The position numbers and the translations under genes were made by a program. Shown here in pieces: positions 1 through 8,278 of a stretch of 64,000 nt of DNA. The stretch's first letter is position 1. Every line of letters begins with the position of its first letter. The stretch spans positions 124,001-188,000 of the forward strand of contig NZ_QRCB01000001.1 in NCBI RefSeq assembly GCF_009833095.1. Reading direction: 5' to 3'. Source of the DNA: Nitrosomonas sp. JL21 (lineage in GTDB: Bacteria > Pseudomonadota > Gammaproteobacteria > Burkholderiales > Nitrosomonadaceae). A model generated the notes under the pieces. That model searched no databases. It was not told where the DNA came from and was given only the letters and a program-made list of their open reading frames with translations.

Positions 1-48
1 TCCAAAATGCACACCCGCTTCCAGCATTTGTCGCATGGTTACAGACAT
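1..48 (-). CDS. rpsB: 30S ribosomal protein S2, N-terminus only (runs off window)
   Basis: The complement encodes MSVTMRQMLEAGVHFG, the characteristic start of bacterial ribosomal protein S2, which sits on the head of the 30S subunit and helps hold S1. A strong Shine-Dalgarno sequence (AAAGGAGAA) lies just upstream of the ATG at 48. Only 16 codons are inside the window; the rest, and normally tsf after it, lies to the left of position 1. Confidence 0.93.
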   Translation of the reverse strand, partial: MSVTMRQMLEAGVHFG

Positions 49-203
49 AAATTCTCCTTTGGGATTGAGCCTCCATTCATTTCAGCAATCAACAGCTCGT
101 TTGCTCTATTTGATAGCAAGCTTTGCCCACTGCACTGATAACGAATGTGTGAATTTAATTTGACTTAATTCCTACTGGATCATCAAGGTCAAATTATTTT
201 TTT

Positions 204-231
204 ATTATAGCATTTTTGAAAGCTTACTCAA
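204..231 (-). promoter_or_regulatory. Candidate sigma-70 promoter of rpsB
   Basis: On the complement, TTGAGT (231-226) and TATAAT (209-204) are separated by 16 bases, and the bases before the -10 form an extended -10 (TGC). Transcription would start near 197, giving rpsB a leader of about 150 nt. A leader of this length fits the known autoregulation of rpsB-tsf by S2, but no structure was resolved here. Confidence 0.55.
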
Positions 232-312
232 GTTGAAACCTGTGGCTGACTGCTGAAGAGAGGAAGGGCTAAGAAGGAAGTTAAGACAATGGCGCAGTGA
301 GTAGAGGTAATT

Positions 313-1065
313 TCAAGTGACGCAAGAAGAATTTCCCATCTTGAGTTTGAGTCGATTCATATCATTGATCTGTATGTGTTTGTTGTCGACGGTAATGATG
401 TTCTCATCTTGTAATTTGGAAAAAGCGCGACTGACTGTTTCAAGTTTGAGACCCAGATAACTACCAATCTCCTCCCGCGTCATCCGTAAATTGAAACTAT
501 ATTCGGAATAGCCGCGGATTGAGAATCGACGCGATAAATTAAGCAAGAAAGTTGCCAATCGCTCCTCTGCTTTCATGCTGCCCAGCAATAGCATAACACC
601 ATGATCTCTCACGATCTCACGGCTCATGATTTTATGGAAGTGATGCATCAGCGAAGGAATCGTGAGACTGATTTCTTCCAGTTTTGCAAAGGGAATTTCA
701 CATACTTCGCTATCTTCGAGCGCAACGGCATCACAAGTGTGAATTTCAGAGCTAATAGCATCCAGTCCGAGCAACTCGCCGGTCATATGAAAGCCTGTCA
801 CTTGCTGGCGACCATCTTGCTCCAGAACGCAGGTTTTAAGGAATCCGCTTCGAATCGCGAAAAGCGATTGAAATTTCGTGCCGGTATGATGAAGGTATCC
901 TCCTCGCGGGATTTTGCGCTTATGGCTGACCACATCCCCGAGTTTCTGTATTTCATGACTATTAAGACCAACGGGCAAACAGAGCTCTCGCAAACTACAG
1001 GTTGCGCAGCTTGATTTGATATTGGATATATCGAGATGGCCGTATGATGAGGTTTGTAAAGACAA
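313..1065 (-). CDS. fnr: FNR-type oxygen-sensing transcriptional regulator
   Basis: CRP/FNR-family regulator of 250 aa, equal in size to E. coli FNR. With the TTG start at 1065 the cysteines fall at 20, 23, 29 and 122, exactly the four ligands of the oxygen-labile [4Fe-4S] cluster in E. coli FNR, which strongly supports this start although it is not ATG. An N-terminal cyclic-nucleotide-type beta barrel is followed by a dimer helix and a C-terminal winged helix with the recognition motif ETVSR (FNR reads TTGAT half-sites with E, S and R of this motif). The protein should activate genes under low oxygen. It is divergent from the HemN-like gene, and a perfect FNR box in the shared spacer suggests regulation of one or both genes. 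Confidence 0.93.
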   Translation of the reverse strand: MSLQTSSYGHLDISNIKSSCATCSLRELCLPVGLNSHEIQKLGDVVSHKRKIPRGGYLHHTGTKFQSLFAIRSGFLKTCVLEQDGRQQVTGFHMTGELLGLDAISSEIHTCDAVALEDSEVCEIPFAKLEEISLTIPSLMHHFHKIMSREIVRDHGVMLLLGSMKAEERLATFLLNLSRRFSIRGYSEYSFNLRMTREEIGSYLGLKLETVSRAFSKLQDENIITVDNKHIQINDMNRLKLKMGNSSCVT

Positions 1066-1104
1066 AGTTTTTCCAGAGGCTAGAAATCACATTTCTACGT
1101 GTGA

Positions 1105-1153
1105 TTGATCTTAATCAATGCTTCTTCCCACGATCTAAGGATAATTTTACCGA
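1105..1153 (+). promoter_or_regulatory. FNR box and class II promoter of the HemN-like gene
   Basis: TTGATCTTAATCAA at 1105-1118 matches the FNR consensus TTGATN4ATCAA at all ten defined bases. Its centre (1111.5) is 41.5 bp before 1153, and GATAAT lies at 1140-1145 as a -10 element, the textbook geometry of a class II FNR-activated promoter reading rightwards. The box is also about 46 bp upstream of the fnr start, so it may equally mediate fnr autoregulation. Confidence 0.85.
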
Positions 1154-1212
1154 TATTATTGATCGAAGTGGAAACTCTTTTTAATTCCATTCCTCTCGAA
1201 AGGAATAATTGG

Positions 1213-2583
1213 GTGAATTCGTCGTTATTTTTCAGCTCATCTCCAGTCAATATCAATCTAATCAGGCAATTGGGGCATCATTACGCTGACTATCGATTAT
1301 ATCCACAAATAGAGCATTTTAATGAAGGTTTTGATGCGATTGCCTATACTTCATGGCTCAATGATCAAAAAAGCCGCTATTTTCGAAAATCTTTATCTCT
1401 GCATATTAACTTTCCATTGCGAGACGCACTATGTCGTTATCAATTCAGTCAAATCCTGTCCAAAGATGATAATGATATAGAAGAATATTTGTATTATTTG
1501 ACTCGTGAAATAGAGCTTCAAGCCCAGTTGTTCGAAGATGATTGTATAGTTGAACAGATTTATTTTGGAGGTGGCGCGTTCAATATCCTGAGTAATGTGC
1601 AACTGAACGGCATCATCGATGCAATTGAGCAGAATTTTAACGTGATGTACGAAAAGGAGCAGTGTATTGAGATTGATGCATCGTTAGTGACACCTCACGC
1701 GATACTTCAATTGAAAGACGCAGGCTTTAATTACGCAATGATGGGTATTAATGCATTCGATCAAGCGGCACAACAATCTATTCATCATTTTCAATCAGAA
1801 GATCGTATGGTTCCTGCCATTTGGGAGACTCAGAGCGCCGGTTTTAGAACAATCAGGGTTGAGCTGACTTATGGATGGCCGGAACAGACCCTGGAAAATT
1901 TTCTATTAGTGCTGAATAACATCATTGCTGCAAGCCCTCATCAAATTCGATTACTGAACTATCCGTATTTTTACACTAAGATCAAGCCGAAGCAGAGAAA
2001 TCCTGATGAAGACTTACTTGCTGAAGAGGCGGGATTTGAAATGCTCACAGTCGCGATGAGCTATTTGACTGATGCAGGCTATGTTCATATTGGGATGAAT
2101 CATTTTGCATCCTCTCATGATCAATTGGTGATCGCACAGCGGCAAGGCCGACTCTATTACGGTTTGCAGGGTTATTCGATTCATCCGAATTGTACTCGCG
2201 TCGCGCTGGGAATCTCCGCAGTTGGGAGTACTGGGCCTATTTTGTATCAGAATTTTGGCAGCCTTCAACCTTATTACGGCAAGCTCAAGCACAATAAACT
2301 CCCCATTATGCATGGGCATGAACCGAGCGCTGATGACTTAATCCGTCGCTCAGTCATGCAGGCGCTGATTTGTCATTCAGTTTTATCCTATGAGTCGGTA
2401 GAAACTTTTTTTTCGATCGAATTCAAGCAATACTTTGCACCTGAACTCGCGAGTTTACGGGTGTATGAGCAAGCCGGGATGCTTACGCTCAGGGATGAAG
2501 AAATTGCGGTAACACCAACAGGACAATTATGGGTCGGAAATATTTGTCGAGTGTTTGATCGCTATTTACGCACTGGTCGGTGA
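1213..2583 (+). CDS. HemN-like protein lacking radical-SAM cysteines (degenerate coproporphyrinogen III dehydrogenase paralogue)
   Basis: The protein aligns over its whole length with oxygen-independent coproporphyrinogen III oxidase HemN. Shared marks include the N-terminal YADYRLYP stretch (YTSYP in E. coli), GMNHFA (GMDHFA), YGLQGYS and the C-terminal NICRVFDRYLR. The iron-sulfur motif HIPFCxxxCxFC is however replaced by HINFPLRDALCRYQF, leaving one of three cluster cysteines, and GGGTPT is GGGAFN. It is therefore unlikely to be a working radical-SAM enzyme; a heme-binding or regulatory role is possible. The start is set at GTG 1213: AAAGGA lies 8 bases upstream, the product is 456 aa (E. 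coli HemN is 457), and the in-frame TTG at 1105 is inside the FNR box and upstream of the predicted transcript start. Confidence 0.82.
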   Translation: MNSSLFFSSSPVNINLIRQLGHHYADYRLYPQIEHFNEGFDAIAYTSWLNDQKSRYFRKSLSLHINFPLRDALCRYQFSQILSKDDNDIEEYLYYLTREIELQAQLFEDDCIVEQIYFGGGAFNILSNVQLNGIIDAIEQNFNVMYEKEQCIEIDASLVTPHAILQLKDAGFNYAMMGINAFDQAAQQSIHHFQSEDRMVPAIWETQSAGFRTIRVELTYGWPEQTLENFLLVLNNIIAASPHQIRLLNYPYFYTKIKPKQRNPDEDLLAEEAGFEMLTVAMSYLTDAGYVHIGMNHFASSHDQLVIAQRQGRLYYGLQGYSIHPNCTRVALGISAVGSTGPILYQNFGSLQPYYGKLKHNKLPIMHGHEPSADDLIRRSVMQALICHSVLSYESVETFFSIEFKQYFAPELASLRVYEQAGMLTLRDEEIAVTPTGQLWVGNICRVFDRYLRTGR

Positions 2584-2618
2584 TTTAAGAATTTTTCCAT
2601 TCCGCTCTGAACTCCACA

Positions 2619-2644
2619 CCCGAGAATGGATAGAAATTCTCGGG
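2619..2644. terminator. Hairpin between convergent HemN-like and cytochrome c genes
   Basis: CCCGAGAAT (2619-2627) and ATTCTCGGG (2636-2644) form a 9-bp perfect stem with an 8-nt loop between two convergent genes. There is no long T run directly after the stem, so it is a modest intrinsic terminator candidate, possibly used from both sides. Confidence 0.55.
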
Positions 2645-2672
2645 TTATCAGCGTTTTTGCAGAGATCGTAAA

Positions 2673-2984
2673 TTATTTTACTTGGCTATTCGACAATACA
2701 TAGTCAGCCAAGCGATCCGCCGCATCACCTTGAATGTTTTTAAATGCCGGCATTCTCATGCTCCCCGATTGAAACTTCTTGATAATGGCGTCTTTATTAG
2801 CAACCTTTTCGCTCAGGATCATTGCTACGTTTTGGCTTAACGGTTTGTGGCATTCTGTACACGCCGAGCTGAAAATTTTCTCTCCTGACGCATCTGCCGG
2901 AGGCGTATAGTCTTTGCTTGTGCTACAACCTACCAGTATGAATGTTGCTGATAATACTGTTAGCGCTAATTTTACGTTTTTCAT
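2673..2984 (-). CDS. Small class I cytochrome c lipoprotein
   Basis: This 103-aa protein has a lipoprotein signal peptide with lipobox LVGC (Cys20 would be lipidated), a single heme-binding motif CTECH at 42-46 and a likely axial Met78 in RMPAF. It should be a membrane-anchored periplasmic electron carrier; its redox partners cannot be told from context. GGAGTTAA lies at good spacing before the ATG. The gene stands alone and converges with the HemN-like gene. It could also be a peroxidase-type or c-552-like carrier; the family is certain but the exact member is not. Confidence 0.85.
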   Translation of the reverse strand: MKNVKLALTVLSATFILVGCSTSKDYTPPADASGEKIFSSACTECHKPLSQNVAMILSEKVANKDAIIKKFQSGSMRMPAFKNIQGDAADRLADYVLSNSQVK

Positions 2985-3796
2985 TGTTATTTAACTCCAT
3001 GTTTGTTTAATTCGAAAAAGATAGAAGGTGAAGCGAATCGCAATTCAATCGATTCAAGCTTTTGCTATTCTCGATATTGCGTGGTTGTGAGCCAAATGTG
3101 CTGGCCACCTTACTCCGTGGTATGACCTATTGTCAAACAATTGTTTTAATGTTTCATCATACTGAAAAAATCGAAAGGTGCATTATTTCGATCGACCATC
3201 CTATTGCTCTGATTAGGTAGATAATTGCTGGACACACGTCATATTTTTGTCTTCCTGGATTCTCTTTTGTTCAATAAAACGGCTGAGGTTCTGGATGACT
3301 GTCACTATTCAACGAAGCTGCCTTGAAGAAGCATACCGAACAGTAAGGAAGAAATTTCTTTCTTGACATTTTCTTAACATTTGTTGTGTTTTTGTCTACA
3401 GAGAGAGTTCGGTAGCATAGAAAAATTTTTTGTATTCTTCATTTAAGGTGTTAAATATTAGACAGAATTTTCTCTAATACCGCCAATCGCTGTAGTTGTA
3501 TTTCTTGACACTTCTTAACATTTACTATGGTATCGTGCGGGACGAAGTAATCGGGAAAAGTGAGAGGGAGTTGCTGATTTTCTAGGGAAGTTCTGAAAAG
3601 ACAGCGAATGATTCAAACATAATGAATCGATAAAAAAGTGTAATGGTTTTTCAGAGCTCCCGAAGAACTTCTTGAATGTAAACAACCAGAAAGTAAACTA
3701 TCGGTGGAACGAAATGAATGCAGAGGCTACAAGTCATTTTGATCTGCAAATTAATTAACTATTTAAAGAAATCATCATTAAAGAAGAGGAGATTGC
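2985..3796. other. Long intergenic region (about 810 bp) without a supported gene
   Basis: No ORF here has convincing coding character or a ribosome-binding site. The right-hand half is AT-rich and holds two copies of a TTGACA/TTAACA direct-repeat element (3359-3382, 3501-3523) and a promoter-like pair leading to the DUF2490 gene. A 12-bp palindrome AAACAATTGTTT lies at 3135-3146. Confidence 0.6.
3359..3523 (+). promoter_or_regulatory. Duplicated TTGACA/TTAACA direct-repeat regulatory element
   Basis: Copy 1 (3359-3382) and copy 2 (3501-3523) both read TTTCTTGACA followed by TTCTTAACATTT, differing by a one-base spacer change. Inside each copy TTGACA and TTAACA repeat with a period of 11 or 10 bp, the arrangement bound by OmpR/PhoB-family response regulators. 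In copy 2, TTGACA (3505-3510) is also 17 bp from TGGTAT (3528-3533), a possible sigma-70 promoter for the gene at 3797. Which regulator binds is not known. Confidence 0.4.
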
Positions 3797-4555
3797 ATGT
3801 TTAAGAGAATTGGTATTTTTATTGTGTTCGCTGCACTGAGTTTGACGTTTAATCGAACAGCCCTGGCTGATAAAACCGTAGAGGATTTTGAAGTTTGGGG
3901 AGGTATTTTCACGCAGGGTAATTTTGGTTTCGTGAATCCGCAAAACCCTGACTTGAAAAAATTCAGATGGTGGATGGAAGGACAAGGCCGGTTTGGTAAT
4001 GATGCCACGCAGTTTACCCAATCGCTGATACGTCCTGGCTTGGGTTATGCGATAACCGATAAAATCGTCGTATGGGCAGGTTATGCCTGGGCGCCTTCGG
4101 CTGAACCTTTATCAATTGCGCATCCATTTAACGAGCATCGGATCTGGCAACAAGTGACTTGGTCGGATAATTTTCCTTTCGGTAGATTGTCGTTGCGTAG
4201 CCGCTTTGAGCAACGCTTCTTTGATCACAACGCGCCACTGCCTGGCAATAACGATGTAGCTCACCGGTTCCGTCAATTGGTGAAATTGGCCGTTCCAATC
4301 ACTCCCATAGATCCGAACCTTTCGTTTATCGTGCAGAGCGAATTGTTTATCGCGATGACGACCATAGATAACAATCCCGGTTTCATCTCACGCGGCTACG
4401 ATCAGAACCGGGCTTTTGTTGGATTAGGTTACAAAGTCAATCAATATGCGACCGTTGAATTAGGTTATATGAACCAATTCATCAATCGGCCGCATAGCGC
4501 GCGTCCTGATCAAATGATGCATAACCTTGTGGCTAGCTTGTTTTTGAACTTCTGA
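3797..4555 (+). CDS. DUF2490-family outer-membrane beta-barrel protein
   Basis: A 252-aa exported protein with a signal peptide (cleavage expected after ALA near residue 24). The mature part alternates aromatic and polar residues, has the family-typical conserved tryptophans and arginines (FRWWMEGQ, RSRFEQRF), and ends in LFLNF, a terminal aromatic typical of outer-membrane barrels. DUF2490 proteins have no established function. A strong Shine-Dalgarno sequence (AGAGGAGA) precedes the ATG. The gene has its own long upstream region with direct repeats and is followed by a strong terminator, so it is probably monocistronic and individually regulated. Confidence 0.8.
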   Translation: MFKRIGIFIVFAALSLTFNRTALADKTVEDFEVWGGIFTQGNFGFVNPQNPDLKKFRWWMEGQGRFGNDATQFTQSLIRPGLGYAITDKIVVWAGYAWAPSAEPLSIAHPFNEHRIWQQVTWSDNFPFGRLSLRSRFEQRFFDHNAPLPGNNDVAHRFRQLVKLAVPITPIDPNLSFIVQSELFIAMTTIDNNPGFISRGYDQNRAFVGLGYKVNQYATVELGYMNQFINRPHSARPDQMMHNLVASLFLNF

Positions 4556-4598
4556 TATTCTTCAGTAAATCAATAAGAAAAAGTTTTTCTGAATGCTT

Positions 4599-4648
4599 TA
4601 TAGCCGGTTAGTTTTCTTTCGATCGAAAATTAACCGGCTATAATTTTT
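4599..4648 (+). terminator. Intrinsic terminator after the DUF2490 gene
   Basis: TATAGCCGGTTA (4599-4610) pairs with TAACCGGCTATA (4631-4642), with further internal pairing (TTTCGATCGAAA), and is followed by ATTTTTCT. Confidence 0.85.
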
Positions 4649-4768
4649 CTCCACAGCGTTTTACTCGTTGCTTTTTTAAGCCTTCTCCACATCCGCAAAA
4701 ATTAAGCTGTAACCAGTTCTGCATCGTTTTCGATTACTATACGGTTCTTTTAAGTCCTGATTTTTTGC

Positions 4769-7714
4769 ATGCAAGATTTTAAGCCTGGCCAACGCTGGAT
4801 TTGCGACGTCGATTTACAACTGGGACTGGGCACGGTCCGAACTGTTGAGCATAGAATCGTCCACATCATTTTCAAAGCCGCCGATGAAGTTCGATCGTAT
4901 GCCAAGCAATCGGCGCCGCTCACCAGAATTATTTTCAAAATCGGCGATACCATCCACAGCCAGCAAGGCGTGCGATATCGGGTAACTCAAGTCACGTCTC
5001 GGGATGGCTTGATCACGTACTCGGGAATCAGTGAGGCGGGTGAACAGATCGAGCTTGCTGAGGAACAATTAGCACATCATATTCAGTTGAATCGCCCGAT
5101 GGAACGGCTTTTCACCGGGCAATTCGACCACGATAAATGGTTCCGCATCCGCTACCAGACACTGCTGATCCGCAATCGGCTGGCGCAAGCGCCGCTATAT
5201 GGTTTGGTCGGTACGCGTACCAGCCTGATTCCGCATCAGCTCTATATTGCACATGAAGTCGGTCGTCGTTTTGCGCCGCGTGTATTGCTGGCCGACGAAG
5301 TCGGTCTCGGTAAAACCATCGAAGCCGGTCTGATTCTGCACCAGCAATTACTGACCGAACGCGCCAAGCGTGTGCTGATTGTGGTGCCGGAAACCCTGGT
5401 GCATCAATGGCTGGTGGAAATGCTGCGACGTTTCAATTTGCCATTCAGTATTTTCGATGAAGAGCGTTGTTTGTCGCTGGAAGCAATCGACGAAGATGAG
5501 GAGGAAGGGGAAGGCGGTAACAACAGTCATTACGAGAATGGCGAAAATCCGTTCCACAGCGAACAACTGGTGTTGTGCAGCCTGCATTTTCTGCGTCAGC
5601 ACCCGAAACGATTCAAGCAAGCATTGGAAGGTCATTGGGATTTACTGGTGGTCGACGAAGCGCATCATCTGCACTGGTCGCAGCAAGCTGTCAGCCCACA
5701 GTACGCCATGATCGAACAACTGGCGGCACGCACCCGTGGCGTGCTGCTGTTGACCGCAACGCCGGAACAATTGGGCAAAGCCAGTCACTATGCCCGCCTG
5801 CGTTTGCTCGATCCGCATCGCTTCAGCAGTTTCTCCGGATTTGTCGCCGAAGAGCAATCGTACGAACCGATCGCCCAAGCGGTCGAAGTGCTGCTCGAAG
5901 GGCAGGAATTGAGCAACGGCATTCGCCAATTGATTGCCGATACGCTCGACCCGGCGCAGGCCGGCGCCCTGCTGATGCAACTGCAAGACGCTGCTGCGGA
6001 ACAATCCCAACGCGAACACGCCCGCAACGCATTGGCGGAATCGCTGCTCGATCGGCACGGTACCGGGCGTATTCTGTTTCGCAATACGCGTACGGCAGTC
6101 AAAGGGTTTCCCGAACGCAAGCTGGTGGCTAATCCATTGCCGCTTCCGGCGGAATATCAATCCTGCCTGACGACGTTTGAGACCACACCGTTATCCAAAC
6201 CGCAACTGCTGTTGTGTCCGGAACTGATCTACCAGGTGCGATGCGAAGATGAGCAACCCTACTGGACCGAAATCGATCCGCGAGTGCAATGGTTGATCGA
6301 CACGCTCAAGCGGGTAAAGCCGGAAAAAGTACTGGTCATCGCCGCCAACGCGCAAACCACACGTGATCTGGCGCAAGCGCTAAAAGAAAAGACCGGCCAG
6401 TTCATTCCGGTGTTTCACGAGAGCATGAGTCTGCTCGAACGTGATCGCGCCGCCGCATTCTTTGCCGATCGCGAAACCGGCGGTCCGGTGCTGATCTGTT
6501 CCGAGATTGGCAGCGAAGGCCGCAATTTTCAGTTTGCCCATCATCTGGTGCTGTTCGATCTGCCGCTCAATCCCGATCTGCTCGAGCAACGCATCGGTCG
6601 CCTCGATCGCATTGGCCAGACCGAAACCATCCAGATCCACGTGCCCTATCTGGAAAACAGCGCGCTGGCGGTGATGTTTCACTGGTACCACGAAGGACTG
6701 AACGCGTTTGAGAAAACCTGTCCGGCCGGGCAAACGGTATTTGTCAAGGTGGAAGACCAGCTCATCGCTGCATTGCATCAGCGTGAAACCATCAGCGATA
6801 CCCTGACGGAATTGATCGGTGTGACCCAGACTGCGTATCAGCAGCTGAACGAAGCGCTCGACCGTGGTCGCGACAAACTGCTCGAATACAACTCGCTCCG
6901 TCCGCTCATCGCGAACAAACTGACTCGGCAAGCACAAGCGCAGGATGACGACGCATTGCTGCCGCATTACATGGACACGGTGTTTGACTGTTGCGGCGTG
7001 CACATCGAGGAACATCGCGCCGGCAGTTTCCTGATCGAACCGAGCGAACGCATGAGCATGCCGTTTCCCGGTTTGCAGGATGAAGGATCGGTGATCACCT
7101 ACGCACGCAATGTGGCGCTGGGTAATGAGGATATGCATTTCCTGACATGGGAACACCCGATGGTCACGCACGCCATGGAGCGGATTCTCAGTCAGGAAAC
7201 CGGTAACGTCGTGGTGGTCATGCTGAAGCACAAACGCGTGCAGCCTGGTACTTTGCTGCTGGAAACCCTATTTGTGCTCGAAGCGGGCGGCCATAACGTG
7301 CAGCAAAGCAACCGCTACCTGCCGCCCGCCGTGATCCGCATTCTGCTGGACGAACAAGGCAACGGCGATTATCCGCACCTCGACCACGAAGCGGTCAATC
7401 AACACCTGCAACCGGTTGCGACCGGTATCGCCAAGCAAGTGATCCAACTGAAAGAAGACGCCATCCGCGAACTGCTAGCTGCGGGCGAACAACAGGCCAA
7501 CGCACAAGCGCCGCAACTCATCGCCGCAGCCGAAGCGCGCATCCGGCAAACCTTCACCCCGGAAATCGAACGCCTCAAAGCGCTGCAACACGTCAACCCG
7601 AACGTGCGCGACGAGGAAATTCAGTTCTTCGAGCAACAATTGCAGCAACTGACCGCCGCATTGCAGTCCAGCCATCTGCGGCTTGATGCCGTGCGGGTGA
7701 TTGTGGCGACGTAA
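4769..7714 (+). CDS. rapA: RNA polymerase-associated SNF2/SWI2 ATPase RapA
   Basis: A 981-aa homologue of E. coli RapA (968 aa), which binds core RNA polymerase and helps recycle it from stalled post-termination complexes. Two N-terminal Tudor-like modules start with GQRWICDVDLQLGLGTV. The SNF2 motor follows, with Walker A DEVGLGKT near residue 176, DEAH near 295, LLLTATPEQLG, and the second lobe with GSEGRNFQ near 579 and QRIGRLDRIGQ near 606. The C-terminal region ends in RLDAVRVIVAT, as in E. coli. An acidic, E. coli-absent insert (DEDEEEGEGG) lies near residue 240. The last 27 codon-region bases recur at 8807-8833. Confidence 0.96.
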   Translation: MQDFKPGQRWICDVDLQLGLGTVRTVEHRIVHIIFKAADEVRSYAKQSAPLTRIIFKIGDTIHSQQGVRYRVTQVTSRDGLITYSGISEAGEQIELAEEQLAHHIQLNRPMERLFTGQFDHDKWFRIRYQTLLIRNRLAQAPLYGLVGTRTSLIPHQLYIAHEVGRRFAPRVLLADEVGLGKTIEAGLILHQQLLTERAKRVLIVVPETLVHQWLVEMLRRFNLPFSIFDEERCLSLEAIDEDEEEGEGGNNSHYENGENPFHSEQLVLCSLHFLRQHPKRFKQALEGHWDLLVVDEAHHLHWSQQAVSPQYAMIEQLAARTRGVLLLTATPEQLGKASHYARLRLLDPHRFSSFSGFVAEEQSYEPIAQAVEVLLEGQELSNGIRQLIADTLDPAQAGALLMQLQDAAAEQSQREHARNALAESLLDRHGTGRILFRNTRTAVKGFPERKLVANPLPLPAEYQSCLTTFETTPLSKPQLLLCPELIYQVRCEDEQPYWTEIDPRVQWLIDTLKRVKPEKVLVIAANAQTTRDLAQALKEKTGQFIPVFHESMSLLERDRAAAFFADRETGGPVLICSEIGSEGRNFQFAHHLVLFDLPLNPDLLEQRIGRLDRIGQTETIQIHVPYLENSALAVMFHWYHEGLNAFEKTCPAGQTVFVKVEDQLIAALHQRETISDTLTELIGVTQTAYQQLNEALDRGRDKLLEYNSLRPLIANKLTRQAQAQDDDALLPHYMDTVFDCCGVHIEEHRAGSFLIEPSERMSMPFPGLQDEGSVITYARNVALGNEDMHFLTWEHPMVTHAMERILSQETGNVVVVMLKHKRVQPGTLLLETLFVLEAGGHNVQQSNRYLPPAVIRILLDEQGNGDYPHLDHEAVNQHLQPVATGIAKQVIQLKEDAIRELLAAGEQQANAQAPQLIAAAEARIRQTFTPEIERLKALQHVNPNVRDEEIQFFEQQLQQLTAALQSSHLRLDAVRVIVAT
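7683..7709 (+). repeat. Direct repeat copy 1: end of rapA
   Basis: These 27 bases, inside the last codons of rapA, recur identically at 8807-8833. The two copies bracket the mntA-hepT module. The stop codon following the repeat is also preserved in frame in the second copy (GCGACGTAA versus GCGATATAA). Confidence 0.9.
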
Positions 7715-7749
7715 AGCCATGAGGCGGACTGCGGGGTCGAAGGCACTGG

Positions 7750-7769
7750 ATTCCCGCTTTCGCGGGAAT
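7750..7769. repeat. REP-like palindrome with adjoining direct repeat
   Basis: ATTCCCGC-TTTC-GCGGGAAT forms a perfect 8-bp stem (7750-7769), the core of a palindrome dispersed in many proteobacterial genomes. Its right arm is part of GGGAATGATGAAAAAAGC (7764-7781), repeated with one mismatch at 7795-7812, so a partial second unit follows. It may also act as a hairpin downstream of rapA. Confidence 0.65.
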
Positions 7770-7882
7770 GATGAAAAAAGCTGAGGTGCTAACGGGGAAT
7801 GACGAAAAAAGCAGTGATATCAGTGGCGAGAGGGTATGATGCACGCCAGAGTCTGTCCCACTCTCTGAGTTCAGGAGACCGT

Positions 7883-8278
7883 ATGAACAAAGAAATCATC
7901 TTGAAGCGAGTGCAAGATCGCTTGCCCGGACTGCTGGCGCTGTATGCCTTTGGCAGCCGCATCCAGGGCCATGCCAGTGCTGAAAGCGATCTGGATCTGG
8001 CGGTATTGGTGGCCGGTTATGCCGATCCATTGCTGTTGTTCGATCTGGCTGGAGAATTGGCCGATGTTGCGTGTTGTGCCGTGGATTTGCTCGATCTCCG
8101 GGCGGCTTCGACTGTCATGCAATATCAGATCATTACCACCGGCGTACGCTGGTGGCAAAAGGATAGTCAGGCGGCGCTTTTTGAAGCAGCCACTCTGAGT
8201 GACAAGACCGCGCTGGATGAGGCCCGGAATACATTGATTGAAGACATTCGACACAGCGGGAGCGTGTATGGCCGATGA
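7883..8278 (+). CDS. mntA: MntA-type antitoxin nucleotidyltransferase
   Basis: A 131-aa minimal nucleotidyltransferase with the complete signature GSX10DXD (GSRIQGHASAESDLD). In the characterised MntA-HepT systems the antitoxin inactivates the HepT RNase by AMPylating a tyrosine. The start at 7883 is supported by CAGGAGA upstream; an ORF opening at 7799 exists but its extra 28 residues lie in the repeat-like spacer. The gene overlaps hepT by 11 bases, showing translational coupling. The pair lies between two copies of the rapA 3' end, suggesting acquisition or duplication at this site. Confidence 0.88.
   Translation: MNKEIILKRVQDRLPGLLALYAFGSRIQGHASAESDLDLAVLVAGYADPLLLFDLAGELADVACCAVDLLDLRAASTVMQYQIITTGVRWWQKDSQAALFEAATLSDKTALDEARNTLIEDIRHSGSVYGR

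Noticed and set aside
601-1014. 137-aa plus-strand ORF over fnr
   Set aside because: Shadow of fnr, whose residues match a known family throughout.
1105-1212. TTG-started N-terminal extension of the HemN-like protein
   Set aside because: It overlaps an FNR box and lies upstream of the predicted transcript start; the protein without it matches HemN length.
3135-3146. 12-bp palindrome AAACAATTGTTT as operator
   Set aside because: Short and AT-rich; no nearby promoter or repeated copy, so chance is likely.
3755-4021. Minus-strand ORFs over the start of the DUF2490 gene
   Set aside because: Shadows of an exported protein with a good ribosome site.
6380-7231. 283-aa minus-strand ORF
   Set aside because: Antisense to rapA in a constrained coding frame; no family resemblance or ribosome site.
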